Shown one piece after another: positions 34,301 to 45,950 of a stretch of DNA of 55,000 bases. The DNA comes from Nymphaea colorata (Eukaryota > Streptophyta > Magnoliopsida > Nymphaeales > Nymphaeaceae), in contig NC_045139.1 of assembly GCF_008831285.2 (NCBI RefSeq), positions 5,060,704 through 5,115,703 on the forward strand, written 5' to 3'. The position numbers and the translations under genes were made by a program. Positions within the stretch are counted from its first letter, which is position 1. Every line of letters begins with the position of its first letter. A model generated the notes under the pieces. It was not told where the DNA came from. It did no database searches and worked only from the letters and a program-made list of their open reading frames with translations.

Positions 34301-37300
34301 GCATTTTGATCATCGAACCTGAAGGGTTGGACGTCCTTCGGTCGCCTGATGTTCTGGATTATTTTTTTTATGAACGAAACGGGAAAACGCTGCTGACTCT
34401 CTAAGTATATAAAATTCATGCAATATACTTGCACAAAATAGATCTTATTAAGGATCCATGAAACCGTAACAATTGGAATACCTCACAGGGTTGAATATTT
34501 CACAAAAAGCGCATATAACTTTGAAAACGAATAACAAAAAGATACTCATATTTTAGTCATTTTAGATTCGTTACCTAGGTTTCATTATGTTCCATACTTT
34601 AATATAAAATATTCAATAATGGTTCAGCCGCCGCTTAGCTGCTCCATTGTGGGCTGACGGTTTTCAGATAATCCAGAATCCATCATAACAAAGATCCAAT
34701 CGTTTTCCAGGATTTGAAGCCAAAATGGTGGTCAACTATATTAATCCTTTTTTACCATTAGCACTTATTAGTTATTTTGCCGTCCACCTGAACGTACTCC
34801 CTTCTAAAAAATTCAGATCCGAATGAAGATTTGGATCTGAAACTCCAAAACATGTCCTGATTCAGCGTATCCAATCACATTCCGTGGAATTGCCTTCCTG
34901 AATCTAATTGTTTTAGTCGGATCGGATCTCTCCAAATATGTTTACTTATTGTTTATGGACTAAACAGACTGTAAATGATATGAGATTCTCCTTCTTGGGC
35001 TCCAAATATGTTTTTCTCCAGTATAATACAACGAGTTTGAGAAAAAATGGGAAAAAAACCTACAAAAACTAAGTAAATTTTAAAAATTTAAAAATATTAA
35101 CAATGAAGGAAAAATGAAGTAGATGAGAAACTAAAAAGACACCACAAACAATAAGTAGATAAACCACAAATAAAAATAAAAATAAAAAATAAAAAAAGAT
35201 GCTTGTCATTAAAAAATATTAAAATAACCTAAAAAACACGCGCCTTTTGTTTTTGGCTTTTTATGTTGTTTCCGAAATAGAAGGTTAACAATTGACCATT
35301 AAAAAAGAAGTCCAAAGGCCTTCGGCCGCGTAAATTTGAGTGTCCAAAAGAACCAGACCTAAATGGTTACCATCGCAGACCTTACTTACTTTTATTTAAT
35401 CCGTAGCGGCTCATAGAAACACATGAAATAGGAGCCCTTGAAGGCCAATTTCAAATATTCAGATCTGATGATTTGAGATCAAATCAGACCTCTATATGTA
35501 AGACTGGCGTGGGCAGTGGCCTACGCCAGCCTCTAAGATCTTGCAATATCTCAAATCCATAGATTTAAGATCGGACATCACCCCACAAATCTGATCTTAA
35601 ATTCATGGTTTTTAACATGTAGCATGAATTTGAAATTCATGCTATTAAGATCCTCATTTGTTTAAACTGAAGATCTCTCAAAACAAGTCTTTTAATGCAA
35701 CCTCGGATCAAAACACAATCTAAAGGAAAAAACCAAGATTAAAGATGATATAAATGAGTTTTGTAAATGAGTTTTGAAGACACAGAAGAAGCATTCATAT
35801 AAAAGAAGAAGAAGAGAAAGTACAAAAAACGATTTGAGGCATCTCTCTCTCTCTCTCTCTCTCTTTTTCTCCTCCCTCTATGTTCCTTGGATTGGTCAAA
35901 GTTATTACTCGAGCCTCTATATATCCCTGCGATCTCTTTCACTGCACCTAGGGGTGAAGATGTCTTTCTTTTTTAGGATGTATTTTTTAATAAAATTATA
36001 TTACGCCAAAGAGAAAATATTGCCTCTATTGTTGTATTATTCCTGGGAAAATGTGAGATTTTGGAAGGTAATTGTTTCTATAAAAGATCCCATTTGTTGA
36101 TATTTTAGGATATTGTGGATGTGACCGTTCATTTTGAATAATAATGTACATAGAAACACATGATCAGATGATACTTTTAAGATAAGTGATAATTTACAAG
36201 GAGTGAGGAATTTGCACTAAGCATCACCATGCACATAAAATTGCAAATAATTAGATGGATACTGGTGAACAAAAGCAAGACATCTTCTTATATATATCAG
36301 ATAATTGAACGGGTCCAAATGATCGTCCTCATACCACTTAGTTAATCCTCCAATTGGCCAGCCTTGAGACGTGCCCTTGAGTCATGCCCATGTCATCATC
36401 ATGGAGGAGGCTTCACTAATCTATGATGATGTTAAAAGGGTCCATTCATCCTTCATAATAGCTGTTAGAAAGATATACTATCAATACTTAGAAATTAGGA
36501 TAGAAGTCAAAAGATTACAATGCCTCCAAATTTGAAAAGAAAAAAAAAACTTTTGGAAAAGTGAAAGGAAATTACTTTTGGCAAGACTGCCTAGAAAATT
36601 TGTTTTCGTACCTGTTGCCGCGGTACTCGTAATCCTAGATCAGTGACTAGACTACCTAAACAAGTAGTTTTTTAAATAACTATATAGTGAAAAACCTAGC
36701 TAACATACAAATAACAAAAAGGAGTAACTAAGGACTAGCAAATAAATACATTCTATAATTTGTAATAACTATTCTTTAGACATTGAACAAAAGCTTCATA
36801 TGCACTATATTCAAGCTTCAGCTTATATTGTTAACATGACGTCATTGACCGTCTTATCTGTATTATCCCCAAAAGTTTCAGTTGCATCCAAGTATTGACT
36901 CCATCATAGACTGCGGATGTCTGTTTTATAGATTTTCCAAACATTTTCGTTTTTTAGATTAATTCATGTTATGTAAATCTAGAAATATGATTTTTTATTA
37001 TAAAACTAAGAAATAATTTTTTTGAAAATTTATTTCTCAGTCATCACACACACATCAAAATGAGAATTAAAAGATTTTTTCCATTCATTTATTTCAGGAA
37101 ACTTATTTTTTAGATTTTTTTTTTCAATTCCAGGTTTTAATCCATCAAACGGCCCCTACTGAAAAACTTAATGCCCTTTTATCTCTCAAATGGTGGGGGC
37201 CACTCTCCTGTTCTCCACGGCAATGAACCGTGGCAGATTTTGCGGCATTCAAATGTCTTTTATTTTTTATAATAAATGCAAAAAAAATCTAATAAAAAGA

Positions 37301-37432
37301 AATAGAATAATCGGACGTTCACGGATTAGACTTGGATCGGATATAACATCAGCATAAATAAGTAATCTGGTATTGTTTATTAGTATCAGAGTTCATATTC
37401 AGATTTAGATATACAAATACTAAATGTTAACA
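31325..37432 (-). repeat. Dispersed repeat family R, copy D, split by a solo LTR
   Basis: 31325-31789 is the inverted GC-rich module (compare 12880-13292) and 34283-37432 is the inverted body of R. Between them lies the solo LTR. The body carries the CT tract at 35840-35865, the 764-bp block seen in copy B (here about 36214-36955, with a small deletion at one edge), and the 'ggccactgcccacg' block reversed near 35520. The outer end at 37432 is truncated relative to B. The GC module has frames such as 31220-31606, but they overlap on both strands and match the same repeat in B, so I do not call a gene. Confidence 0.8.
31795..34277 (+). mobile_element. Solo LTR of a Ty3/gypsy-type retrotransposon (2483 bp)
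   Basis: It begins TGTAATCACC and ends GCAAACA, so it has TG...CA ends, and is flanked on both sides by GGAAG (31790-31794 and 34278-34282), a 5-bp target-site duplication. R copy B has the same flanks joined with a single GGAAG, the expected empty site. No primer-binding site, gag or pol lies inside, so this is a solo LTR left by recombination between two LTRs. Inside are three to four units of a 55-bp tandem repeat (31925-32150; 'cctcttg' at 31976, 32031, 32087 and, less regularly, 32157) and an 'agggtttctcttgag' block typical of a leader. Length and the start 'tgtaatcacccc' suggest a Tekay/Del-like chromovirus LTR; that assignment is from memory. Confidence 0.88.
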
Positions 37433-38439
37433 CTCCAAGTTCAGGAAACGTGTGCCATGGTCAGACGTGATGGTAAGTGGTAGTCTATGGAAACAGGCAA
37501 CATCTCTAAAGTAGTATAATGTGATTAATGCAGCATAGTGGTACGTGATCCGCAGCAGGCTTATCAACTTCATGGAGAAAAGAAGACGATGAATGAAAAA
37601 TGAAAGTTTTTAAGATGTGACCGACTTTGCTTTAACGAGTGGATTTTAATGTGATGCCAATGTCCAGTTGCCCACTCGTTGGAAGTTGGAACACGTCGCT
37701 CTGTTTGAGAAACTATAAAAAGCAAGTGTTGTGTATTAATATGCTTGAACATTATTAATTATTAAGACTAACATGCTTGCCCATTTAGAGTAAATAAAAG
37801 GTTCCTCACGTTTGAATATTTTTCATCTAGCAGCGTACTACAAAGCGATTAAATGAAATTTATACTTAAGAAGAAAAAAAAAAAGAAATTAAAGGAAAAC
37901 ATAATAAGAGAAACTAGAATATTCCTTCCTGAACTGGGCATGTCTTTGATGTTTCATTAAAAGTCAGGTGCCTTCTGCTAGGAGCCCCTACTATATACTT
38001 TGCTAGCTAAAGTTTAGTCATTTTCCAACCCAATCGCTTCAACAATATGAATTTCGAGAATTTTAAAGATGATATCTAACCCAATCGCTTCAAAATCCAT
38101 GGTTCCGATCTAATCACTTAATTATGCTCTGAAATTCTTAAAAAAAAATGTCCTTAATTAATCCATAAATTTAACTACAAATTTGGTATAACTTTGCCCA
38201 CAAATCAAAGTCTTATCATATCCATTTCAACATACACATTCATGGGTTTCAAATGCTTCTGATTAATTTATTTGTAGCTAACAAACGTCTACATTTTGTT
38301 TCTTGATTACGTTGGGTGATAGTTAAAGAGGCGCTGAATGGATTAAACAATTCAGAATCAGGTCTTGAGCCGATTCAATCGATTCACTCAATCCAAAACC
38401 GAGTCCGCTAGACTCTACTTCCATTATTTGACTCAGAAA
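37433..38439. other. Spacer with a fragment shared with the segmental duplication
   Basis: 37765-37985 matches 46995-47200 in the same orientation, sharing 'gtttgaatatttttcat' and the following block up to 'tttcattaaaagt'. The rest is AT-rich with no supported gene. Confidence 0.5.
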
Positions 38440-38760
38440 TACAGTTGGGCATCCGGCCTGTCCGGCCCGATTTGAAGCCCACTCGGGCCTGACCGCCAAG
38501 GCACCGGACGACGGCCTGGCCCCGTTCAACCTTGTTAAAATAAACAAAAAAAAAATTAAAATATAAAAATTTGACGTGCAAACATATATTTTTAATGTAA
38601 AATATGTTAAAATATAATTAAAATATTTATATATTATATTGTTGGACCGAACCTAGGCCAACCCAAAATGGAGTCAAGCTGGCCTGCAGACATTTTTAAC
38701 ACCCCGAGCCCAGGCCGCTTATCCGACCCAACACTCACCTCTATTAAGGAAGCACTTGTT
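38440..38760. repeat. GGCC-rich/AT-rich small element, third member
   Basis: Starts 'gcatccggcctgtccggccc', has an AT core like the elements at 9076 and 15549, and closes with 'cccgagcccaggccg'. It is followed at 38763 by 'caggggtggaggtag' and the dyad 'gtgggcaattgcccac', as at 8988. Confidence 0.55.
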
Positions 38761-39764
38761 GGCAGGGGTGGAGGTAGACGTGGGCTTTGTGTGGGCAATT
38801 GCCCACACAAACTAAACAAGCTTCTTATTTTATATTGATATTTTTGAACAAATTTTCTTATTTATTTATTAATGCCTCTTAAAATTTCATACATAAAGTC
38901 TATGAACCGAATTTTTCTAACTCCAATTATTGGTTTTACTGTTGTTATTCATGCGATCTAAAACTCAATAGACAGGCTTCTCGATTTAAATGGGATTCAC
39001 CAATTTTCTTGCGGTTTCTCTACATGAAAATCATGTGAAAGTTTTGATATTAATATTTTGTTATTATCTTGAACGACCTTTGTTTGGTGCGGCGTCCCAT
39101 GAACCTATTAGAAACATTGGGGCAGCTTTTTTATCCATCTTTAATTTGTTCAAATGCTCATGATTTTTGTGTTTCTTGAAGGGAGATACAAAAAGAATCG
39201 TGTCAAGAAATATACGATTCTATAAGATTTCATAGGAAGAAATATTCAATTATGTCATTTTGGAACATGTCGTTTGGGTTTTCTAGTCACCTAAAGTTGG
39301 TAATTGCTAGTTAATCTAACTCTACAGATTTCTTAAAATGTACAAAATTTATAGGAATGAAAAAAAAAAAAGAAAATCCATGAAAATTAAGTAATAAGCC
39401 GTCAGATATAAAATTAAATCTTTAAATCAATTCATTTTATAACATGCGGTCTACACACTAGATTTTTTTGCTTTTTTCTAATCTAATAACTTTGAATGCC
39501 TTAAGGGCACACATAAACACAGATTACATCTTATTAAGAACTGCATGCTGCAGAAAATATAGAGTGGATATTACTTTAATTTTCTACACCGACCAAGTTA
39601 GAACTACAATAGAACATTGGTGAACTTATAGTTACTCATTTCAACTCAAAAGTAGTGTCTGCCACCTTTGCAGTCCATCAAAGTAGCACTAACTATAATT
39701 GAATTGAAGACTGAGCTTTCACTAACTCACTAGCCTGATTAGCTACGCGACGCCCTTTTAGGTA
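38761..39764. other. AT-rich spacer, no supported gene
   Basis: Starts with a hAT-like motif (38763) and the 'gtgggcaattgcccac' dyad. Beyond these I see no protein-like frame and no structured repeat. Confidence 0.45.
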
Positions 39765-40430
39765 GGGGTAAACATGAGCCAAGTCGAGCCCTAGTTCAGC
39801 CAGCTCAAGCTCAACTCGACTAATGAAACCTAGAGCTCGATTCGGTTCGAGCTAAAGAATAGCTCGACGGAAGCAACTTGAACTTGACTTGGCAATTACA
39901 TCTTGAGTTTGAACTCGACTTGATTAAGGCTCGACAAACTCGTTTGAATAGAGCTGATATTCATTGTTACGTGGTGAGCTCAAGTTCGACTCGATTAATA
40001 CTCAACAAACTTGTTTGAATAGAATTGATATTCTTCATTACATGTTGAGCTCAAACTCAAATCAGTTAAGGCTCGACAAACTTGTAAACTTGTTTGAATT
40101 TATTGACTTGATTAAGGCTCGACAAACGTGTAAACTTGTTTGAATTTATTGACTTGATTAAGGCTCGACAAACGTGTAAACTTGTTTGAATACATTGACT
40201 TGATTAAGGCTCGACAAACGTGTAAACTTGTTTGAATACATTGACTTGATTAAGGCTCGACAAACTCGATTAAGGCTCGAGCGCGACTCAGCTGTTACGT
40301 GTTGAGCTCGAACTCAACCCGATTATTTGAACTAGTCGACTCATTAACTCAAGCTCAACTTGTTAAGAAAATGACTCGACTGAAACTCGTTCACGAGCCG
40401 AGTTAGTAATTGTTCACCTCTACTTTTAAG
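39765..40430. repeat. 'gctcgactcgag' low-complexity element, copy 2, with 46-bp tandem repeats
   Basis: Begins 'taggggtaaacatgagcc' and ends 'gttcacctcta', framing a region dense in 'aagctcaactcgac'. Inside, 'gacttgattaaggctcgaca' recurs at 40105, 40151, 40197 and 40243, an exact 46-bp period with four units. Same composition class as 18625-19060. Confidence 0.75.
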
Positions 40431-42124
40431 CAACTTTAGAGTTACAAACATTAAAGTCAAAGCCCCTATTAGTCGCTTGAGCCAACATGTTGAAGTACTC
40501 AAAGTCAATTACTTACACCACGCATATGTTCTTGGATAGTCTCCTGCAATCGGCCAACTCCAACTTGCCAGTATAATTCGCAAACTTGTGAATCGAACCC
40601 ACATCAATTACCTATTGGGTCATGAGTTGACTTTGCAACTTATCTTTCTTTAAGTCGTAAAATTTTTATAGTATGATGAAAAAATTGAACATGCACATTA
40701 TAAAATATCAAGTACCTATGAGGTAAATACATTCAGATAACCATAACTTATGAACAAAACTAAAAAAACGAAGACAACTAATAAATAAAATGTGTTAGAA
40801 TAATTTATTTCTAAGAAGCAACTATTCTTTTAATTTTCACTGATATTGGCTAATAGTTAGATGTAAATGAAATTAATGATTGAAACTTGGAAGCTGATTC
40901 AGCCGGCCTAGAACCGAGTCCTGTAAGGTTCATTTGCTTTAAGGTCGGCATTTCACTAAATCCTTAGTCTTCGCCAATCCAAGTTGACTCCGGCCAATTC
41001 GCTCACATGATCTTGCGTTACAGTTGTTTTTCCGTTTCGTAACACAAACAGGTTTTTTTGGAAAGAAAACCCCATAAATTAAATGGCCGTTTAAAACTTT
41101 TTTAAAAAAGGTTTTTTGAAAAAAACATTAAAAACGAAAAAATACGATTTTAACCCATTTTTAACGCGTTTTTTTACGTTTTTCATTTTTTTATTTTTTT
41201 CAGTTTTTTAATGTCAAACATTTTTTTTATTTTTTATTTATTGCAAATCTACTTTTTGTGTTATTAGTTTTTTTTTTCTATTTTTAGTTTTTAAACATTT
41301 TTAAATTTATTATACCAATCTCCCCTTTTCATCAAGATACACTTTAATTTGAAAAGTTAAACAAGATGGTCAACAAATTAATTATCCATCAAGCCTTTAA
41401 AATCCAGTCTAAGAGGCCACCTGTTTTGCAAACAAAAAGCCGCAGTTCTAGCGCTTCTTAAGTCATCGTGGCAAATTTGGATTGTCCTGCCGGAATCCGG
41501 TCACTGTCAACCCGGGATTTTGTTCTTGAATCTCTCTTCTTTTCTTGAAGTGTGCAAGTAAAGACACGACAGAGCCACGGGGCCGTGGCTTTATTTTAAA
41601 AAATATATAATAATAATTTACATGTAAAATTTTTGAAAATTTCACTTATTTTAAAAAAAAATTGAAAAATGATATTTTGACTATGTCAAAATTTAAAAAC
41701 CTTAATTAAACCATTCAAAAATTTCTGGTTTTGCTTGTATCTTATAGTATTATGGTCTGTTTACTTTATTTGCCGTTTTTTTTAAAAAATGTGTACTTAA
41801 CGTCAAAAACAGTTCTGTCGTATAATACCTGTACTATTTTCGTTTTTTTTTAAAAACGTCAAAAAACAAAAAACACATATAATACCCGTTTAATACCCAT
41901 ATAATATCCGTATTATACGTTATTTTTCTGTTTTTTGCCGTTTTTTTATTAATTATTATTTTTTATAATTTTTAAGATGTATTAAATGTTTAATTTTTAA
42001 AAAAAATTTGCCGAAATTTTTCCGTTTTATTTCCGATATATAAAACTTTACCGTATTATACCTGTTTTTTTCCTCGCCGTTTAATACCCGTCTCCGTTTG
42101 TTGTGACAATGTAGTTTTTGCCCA
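40431..42124. other. Very AT-rich spacer with homopolymer-like 'cgtttttt' repeats
   Basis: 41040-42110 is dominated by degenerate units such as 'acgtttttttaaaa' and 'ataatacccgt' in both orientations and looks like a decayed low-complexity element. 41575-41590 has a small dyad, 'agccacggggccgtggct'. No gene is supported. Confidence 0.5.
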
Positions 42125-42495
42125 CCAGACGGACGTTCTGTTACCGGCGCTGGCAAATGCTTGCTGCATTGGATCAGGCAGTCAACCGCAAGTTATGCAG
42201 TCGAAACATCGACCAGAAAATGCTGATGTTGAAGAAGAGGATTCATGAGATGAAGATGGTGGAGACTGGAGAGGAACTATGAAGCCCCTGCGGATTGGCT
42301 TGATTGGGAGAAGAGGCACCATGTCGCTTATGCTTCTTAGTCTGTTGCAGAGGTTCTTGATCGGCGCAAGGCCGAGTATGGGTGTGGGAATATTGGTGCT
42401 GGTGGGCTTGAGCCCACCCACTTAAGCTTCTCCGGCTCTCTTCAATCTGATTGAAGCATGCAAATGGATTTTGGATCTCCTTCTTCACCAATAGG
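42125..42495 (+). pseudogene. Small membrane protein, third copy, disrupted
   Basis: It aligns with the conserved part of the genes at 21281 and 47974: LKKRIHEMKMVE, then a 7-bp tandem duplication ('actggag' repeated) shifts the frame, after which ERNYEAPADWLDWEKR and LLLHQ are still readable. A TAG follows AYAS near 42340 and there are further frame changes in the membrane segment. Upstream the sequence is VNRKLCSRNIDQKM in place of RNFGCRIVDEN, so this copy is much older than the inverted pair. It cannot make the family protein. Confidence 0.8.
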
Positions 42496-42524
42496 AAACT
42501 GAATTAGTGAAGTTATTCATGACA

Positions 42525-42630
42525 CAGATCTGTTTACTGTTCCTTTATTGATGTGTGATAACTGTGGCTTATCAACAATCAAACAAAAGTCGATTGGGTT
42601 TTTTCCCTTTGATCTTAAATCATCAGATCC
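42525..42630 (+). repeat. About 100-bp block shared with R copy B
   Basis: From 'cagatctgttt' through 'caacaatcaaacaa' and 'gtcgattgggttttttccc' to 'aaatcatcagatc', matching 11525-11645. R copies A, C and D lack it. It lies just downstream of the disrupted small membrane-protein copy. Confidence 0.7.
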
Positions 42631-43143
42631 AAAATTTGCAAATACTGGTCATACTGGTCGGCAATGCCGATGTTGCCAATATCAGACAACTGGAATCGAC
42701 TTTGGCGGCGATTGCACATTAAATTTAGGAGGGGTAAGTGTGATGTGTTACTTGTTTTTTACTTGATTAATTTAAATTTTAATTTATTTATTTATTTTCT
42801 TTTCTTTCGTTTCTAATAACATATGCAATAAAAAGAATAATTGGTAAACACCAGAATGAGGATAAAAACTAGACATATTAACTTTTCTATTAGACAAATT
42901 ATGTTTCACAGGATGGGTACAACCTTGGGGGCGTTTGTAATTTGATGCATTGGAAAAGAATGACCATTGTGTAGGCAGTGGCGGAGCCGCATGTGGGCCG
43001 CCTTGCGCGTTTGACTGCGCTAGCCCACAAATTTTCGTGATCTTACATGTTCATATTCTCAGTAATTGGCTTCACAGCTGCTTTTAGATCTATCAGCTAG
43101 ATGTCATGCCATTTTTGGTAAGTTGTGTTTGATAGCCTTGGAT

Positions 43144-43146
<3 letters not shown>

Positions 43147-43238
<92 letters not shown>
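43147..43238. repeat. (AT)46 microsatellite
   Basis: Uninterrupted 92 bp of AT, the longest simple repeat in the window. Perfect self-complementarity makes it prone to cruciform formation and length change. Confidence 0.95.
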
Positions 43239-43240
<2 letters not shown>

Positions 43241-43374
43241 TTTACTATTTTTCAACCAAATTTTAAAATAAACTACATAACAAAAGAATACTACCAAAAG
43301 TCAGGCTTTGGTTGGTGAGCGGCATTTACACGGTGCCTCGTCCGTTTGATTTCAATGGGTGTGAAGAGGGCCTT

Positions 43375-43745
43375 TCTTTTTTTTAGATGGTGAGTTGTTA
43401 ACCTTCTGCACGAATAATATAAAAAAGTAATATTTTAAAAAAATTATAAAAAAAAGACGTGCTTTTTAGGTACTTTAATATTTTTTAATGCCAAGCTGTT
43501 TTTTTTATTTTTTATTTTTATTTGTGGTTTATCTGCTTATTGTTTATGGTGTCTTATTAGTTTCTCGTCTATTTTATTTTTTCTTAATTTTTAATATTTT
43601 AAAATTTATTACATATTTTTATAAGTTGTTTGTCAAACTCGTTGAAGAGAAGCATCACTATTTAGAATACGAAAACCATGTTCGTTTTGCTACTCAAAAA
43701 GGAAAATCGCATATGATGCACAATTTTTTTAGTCGAACCAAAAAC
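43375..43745 (+). repeat. Fragment of repeat family R (copy E)
   Basis: Matches R copy A at about 1670-1900: 'gttgttaaccttct', 'ttttaggtactttaatattt', 'ttatttgtggtttatct', 'gtttatggtgtctt'. The flanks do not match, so it is a fragment. The match weakens after about 43640. Confidence 0.6.
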
Positions 43746-44600
43746 TAAGTTCATTTCCGTGTCAATATGAGCGAGAAAGCATGCCAAGTTCAAATTCATT
43801 ATTTTCCTGCTTCCTGAAATAGGAAAAGATGGATTTAGATTTTTTTCTGCATCAGAGGGAAAGGAAAGCATGAGTTGATGACATGTTAAAGTGCCACTTG
43901 CCCATCGATCTATTATTATGTTTGCATGATCAGATGATTCTATAGAACTGCCAATTTCATCATCGTAAAATATTGATAGATTTTCATTAATTTACTTTTT
44001 TCTCCCTTTTATTTGCTAATTTTGAAGCCTCATAGTTAGTGAGCCGATAAAATGGAAATATATAATAAAATTTGGAGACAAAAAGTCCCCTAGGCCACGT
44101 TTGATGGCTTGGATTTTTTTGAGGTGGAATTTTTTCAAGGGTAAAATATCCATGGTAAAATGACAAGAGGGTAAAATTCCCTTTTTCTTGTTTCAAGCCA
44201 TGTTTGATGGCCTGGAACTTTTTTGAAGGGAAAAAAATGCCTAGTTTGATAGATAGGAAAATTTTTTCAAAGAAATTTTTTTTTGACCGTTTAAACGATA
44301 TCATCTCCTCACAAAACAAACAAATATGCATATCAGAATACAGTAACAAAAAAATGACAAGCCCCTCATCCTGCCCAAAAGGCTAGGTTTGAACACCTAA
44401 GTTGAATAAGAGGCCAACGTAAAGAATGCCTTTCTGTTAGCTCAAATTGGTTAACATTCCAAAGAACCTAGCAGGAGGATGGCTTCCAGCAAAAAGAAAA
44501 AACGGAAATAGAAAAAGAAATGGGAACCCCTTTCAAAATAGTATATAGAGAGAAAAAATGTACATAAGCATGTATAAGAGAGAGAGTGTTCTAAACTCAC
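43746..44600. other. Spacer with small MITE-like inverted sequences
   Basis: At 44095-44215 'ccacgtttgatggcttgga' is followed by a related 'ccatgtttgatggcctgga', the kind of terminal motif seen in plant MITEs. I could not set clear ends. No gene is supported. Confidence 0.4.
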
Positions 44601-45836
44601 CGTGAACTTGCCATATTTTGCACAATTCACTATCAACCATGTTAGCAAGTAACTGATTCACATTAACATATGTCCAACTGTGGAACCAAAGGAAAAAACA
44701 CAAGTATGAAAAACTGAAACACTCGTACTATGATGTCTTTGAGGACAAGGAGCTGCTGAATCAGGAGGTGATATCAGAATCTTGATTTACAGGCCCAGAA
44801 AAGGAAAGAGTTTGCAATATGGACTTGCTTATCCCAAAAATATATTGGGATGTATTTGTTCAAGCATCCAGAACAAAATGAAAAATAAGATGATATCAGC
44901 TTAATTCCCCTCTGCATCCACGCAGGCAACTAGCACCAAGTGTATATTTAATCAACCTGCCACTCAAGAACAACCAGCGATCAAACACATAGAGTCAAGA
45001 AAACTTGACAAAAAACTCAGACTGATCAGATTTATCAAATCTGAATCCCGTTCTAGGCAGCACTCAAGTATGAGTGAAACCCTAAAATTCTAGAGTTCAG
45101 TTGATCTCTATAAACTCGGGTCCATAACATTCTAACTTACTGAACACTTGGAGCTGGTGCGATCAATAACCTAACTCAAGAGCAGAAAGTACATATATCT
45201 GCCCATCTCCTAATTATAGCAGTTCAAGAAAGAGTTGCAGACAATATATAATGGGCATCTTTCTCATCTCCAAAAGAAAAATATCAACTTGGACTAAAAT
45301 GGTACAGTAATGTGTTTGTTAGTCTTGTTGTATGAGAAATGGGCAAAACCATCCGCTCCGTTCAATTTCTGCCCTCGAACAGAATCAGACACCAATGAAT
45401 GAAAAGGACACCGACAGTGGAGGAATGACTTTTGGGAAAGAAAACATTGCATTAGAATAGATGATGATATTCGAGGAAGCAGTATGTTGCAGCAAGCAAA
45501 TGGAAAATGAAAAAGAGTCGGAACTCTAGCAGTTAACGGTGAGCATAACAACATTGGAAAAAAAAACGACATATTTATGTATACAAGCATGAATACTTAT
45601 GTAACTCTCAACCAGAAAGCGTGCTCTCCACCATCACCACCGCCACTGCTCCCCCAAACCTCAACTTGCGAGGCTCCCCATGAAGCCACGGAAGGAAAAA
45701 CGGCGATGAATGAATTGTAAGAAAGAACGCAGAATAGGGAGAGAGAGTTGGCGTACCTCACCTTCTTCAAAAGACCACGACAACGACGACTCAACTTGTT
45801 CGAAACACCAAGAGCAGCAGCGGTGGTGGAGAGCAT
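44601..45836 (-). CDS. Candidate gene, two exon-like segments, unidentified
   Basis: Exon-like segment 1 (45762-45836) starts at an ATG in a GC-rich leader and encodes 25 residues, MLSTTAAALGVSNKLSRRCR then GLLKK. It is Arg-rich with a Ser/Thr/Ala start, like an organelle-targeting peptide, and ends exactly at 'aag|gtgagg', a good donor. Segment 2 (44601-44677) lies between an acceptor 'ttccacag' and a donor 'g|gtgagt' and reads WTYVNVNQLLANMVDSELCK then IWQVH. The phases of the two do not join, so at least one more exon or a different model is needed. On the opposite strand 44700-44790 also reads protein-like (EKLKHSYYDVFEDKELLNQE). I recognise no family, and the segments may be unrelated. 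Confidence 0.3.
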
Positions 45837-45916
45837 GGCGGCGAGCAGTCGGGCGAGTGGCCGAAGAGGAATGAGAGTGACGAGGAAGCCCTAACGGGCA
45901 AAAAAATTATCCCCGC

Positions 45917-45950
45917 AAAAAAGTCGGACCCTTCAGGGTCCGACTTTTTT
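45917..45950. repeat. Perfect 16-bp palindrome with 2-bp loop
   Basis: 'aaaaaagtcggaccct', two bases, then its exact reverse complement. It lies 81 bp upstream of the candidate start codon at 45836 on the minus strand. The A/T-flanked GC stem resembles a terminator hairpin in shape only; in a plant genome a small element scar or a regulatory dyad is likelier. Confidence 0.85.

Noticed and set aside
43097-43297. 66-codon frames across the (AT)46 tract on both strands
   Set aside because: Tyr/Ile repeats from the microsatellite only.
45917-45950. Rho-independent terminator
   Set aside because: Hairpin plus T-run shape fits, but the surrounding genes are plant nuclear genes with introns, where this signal is not used.
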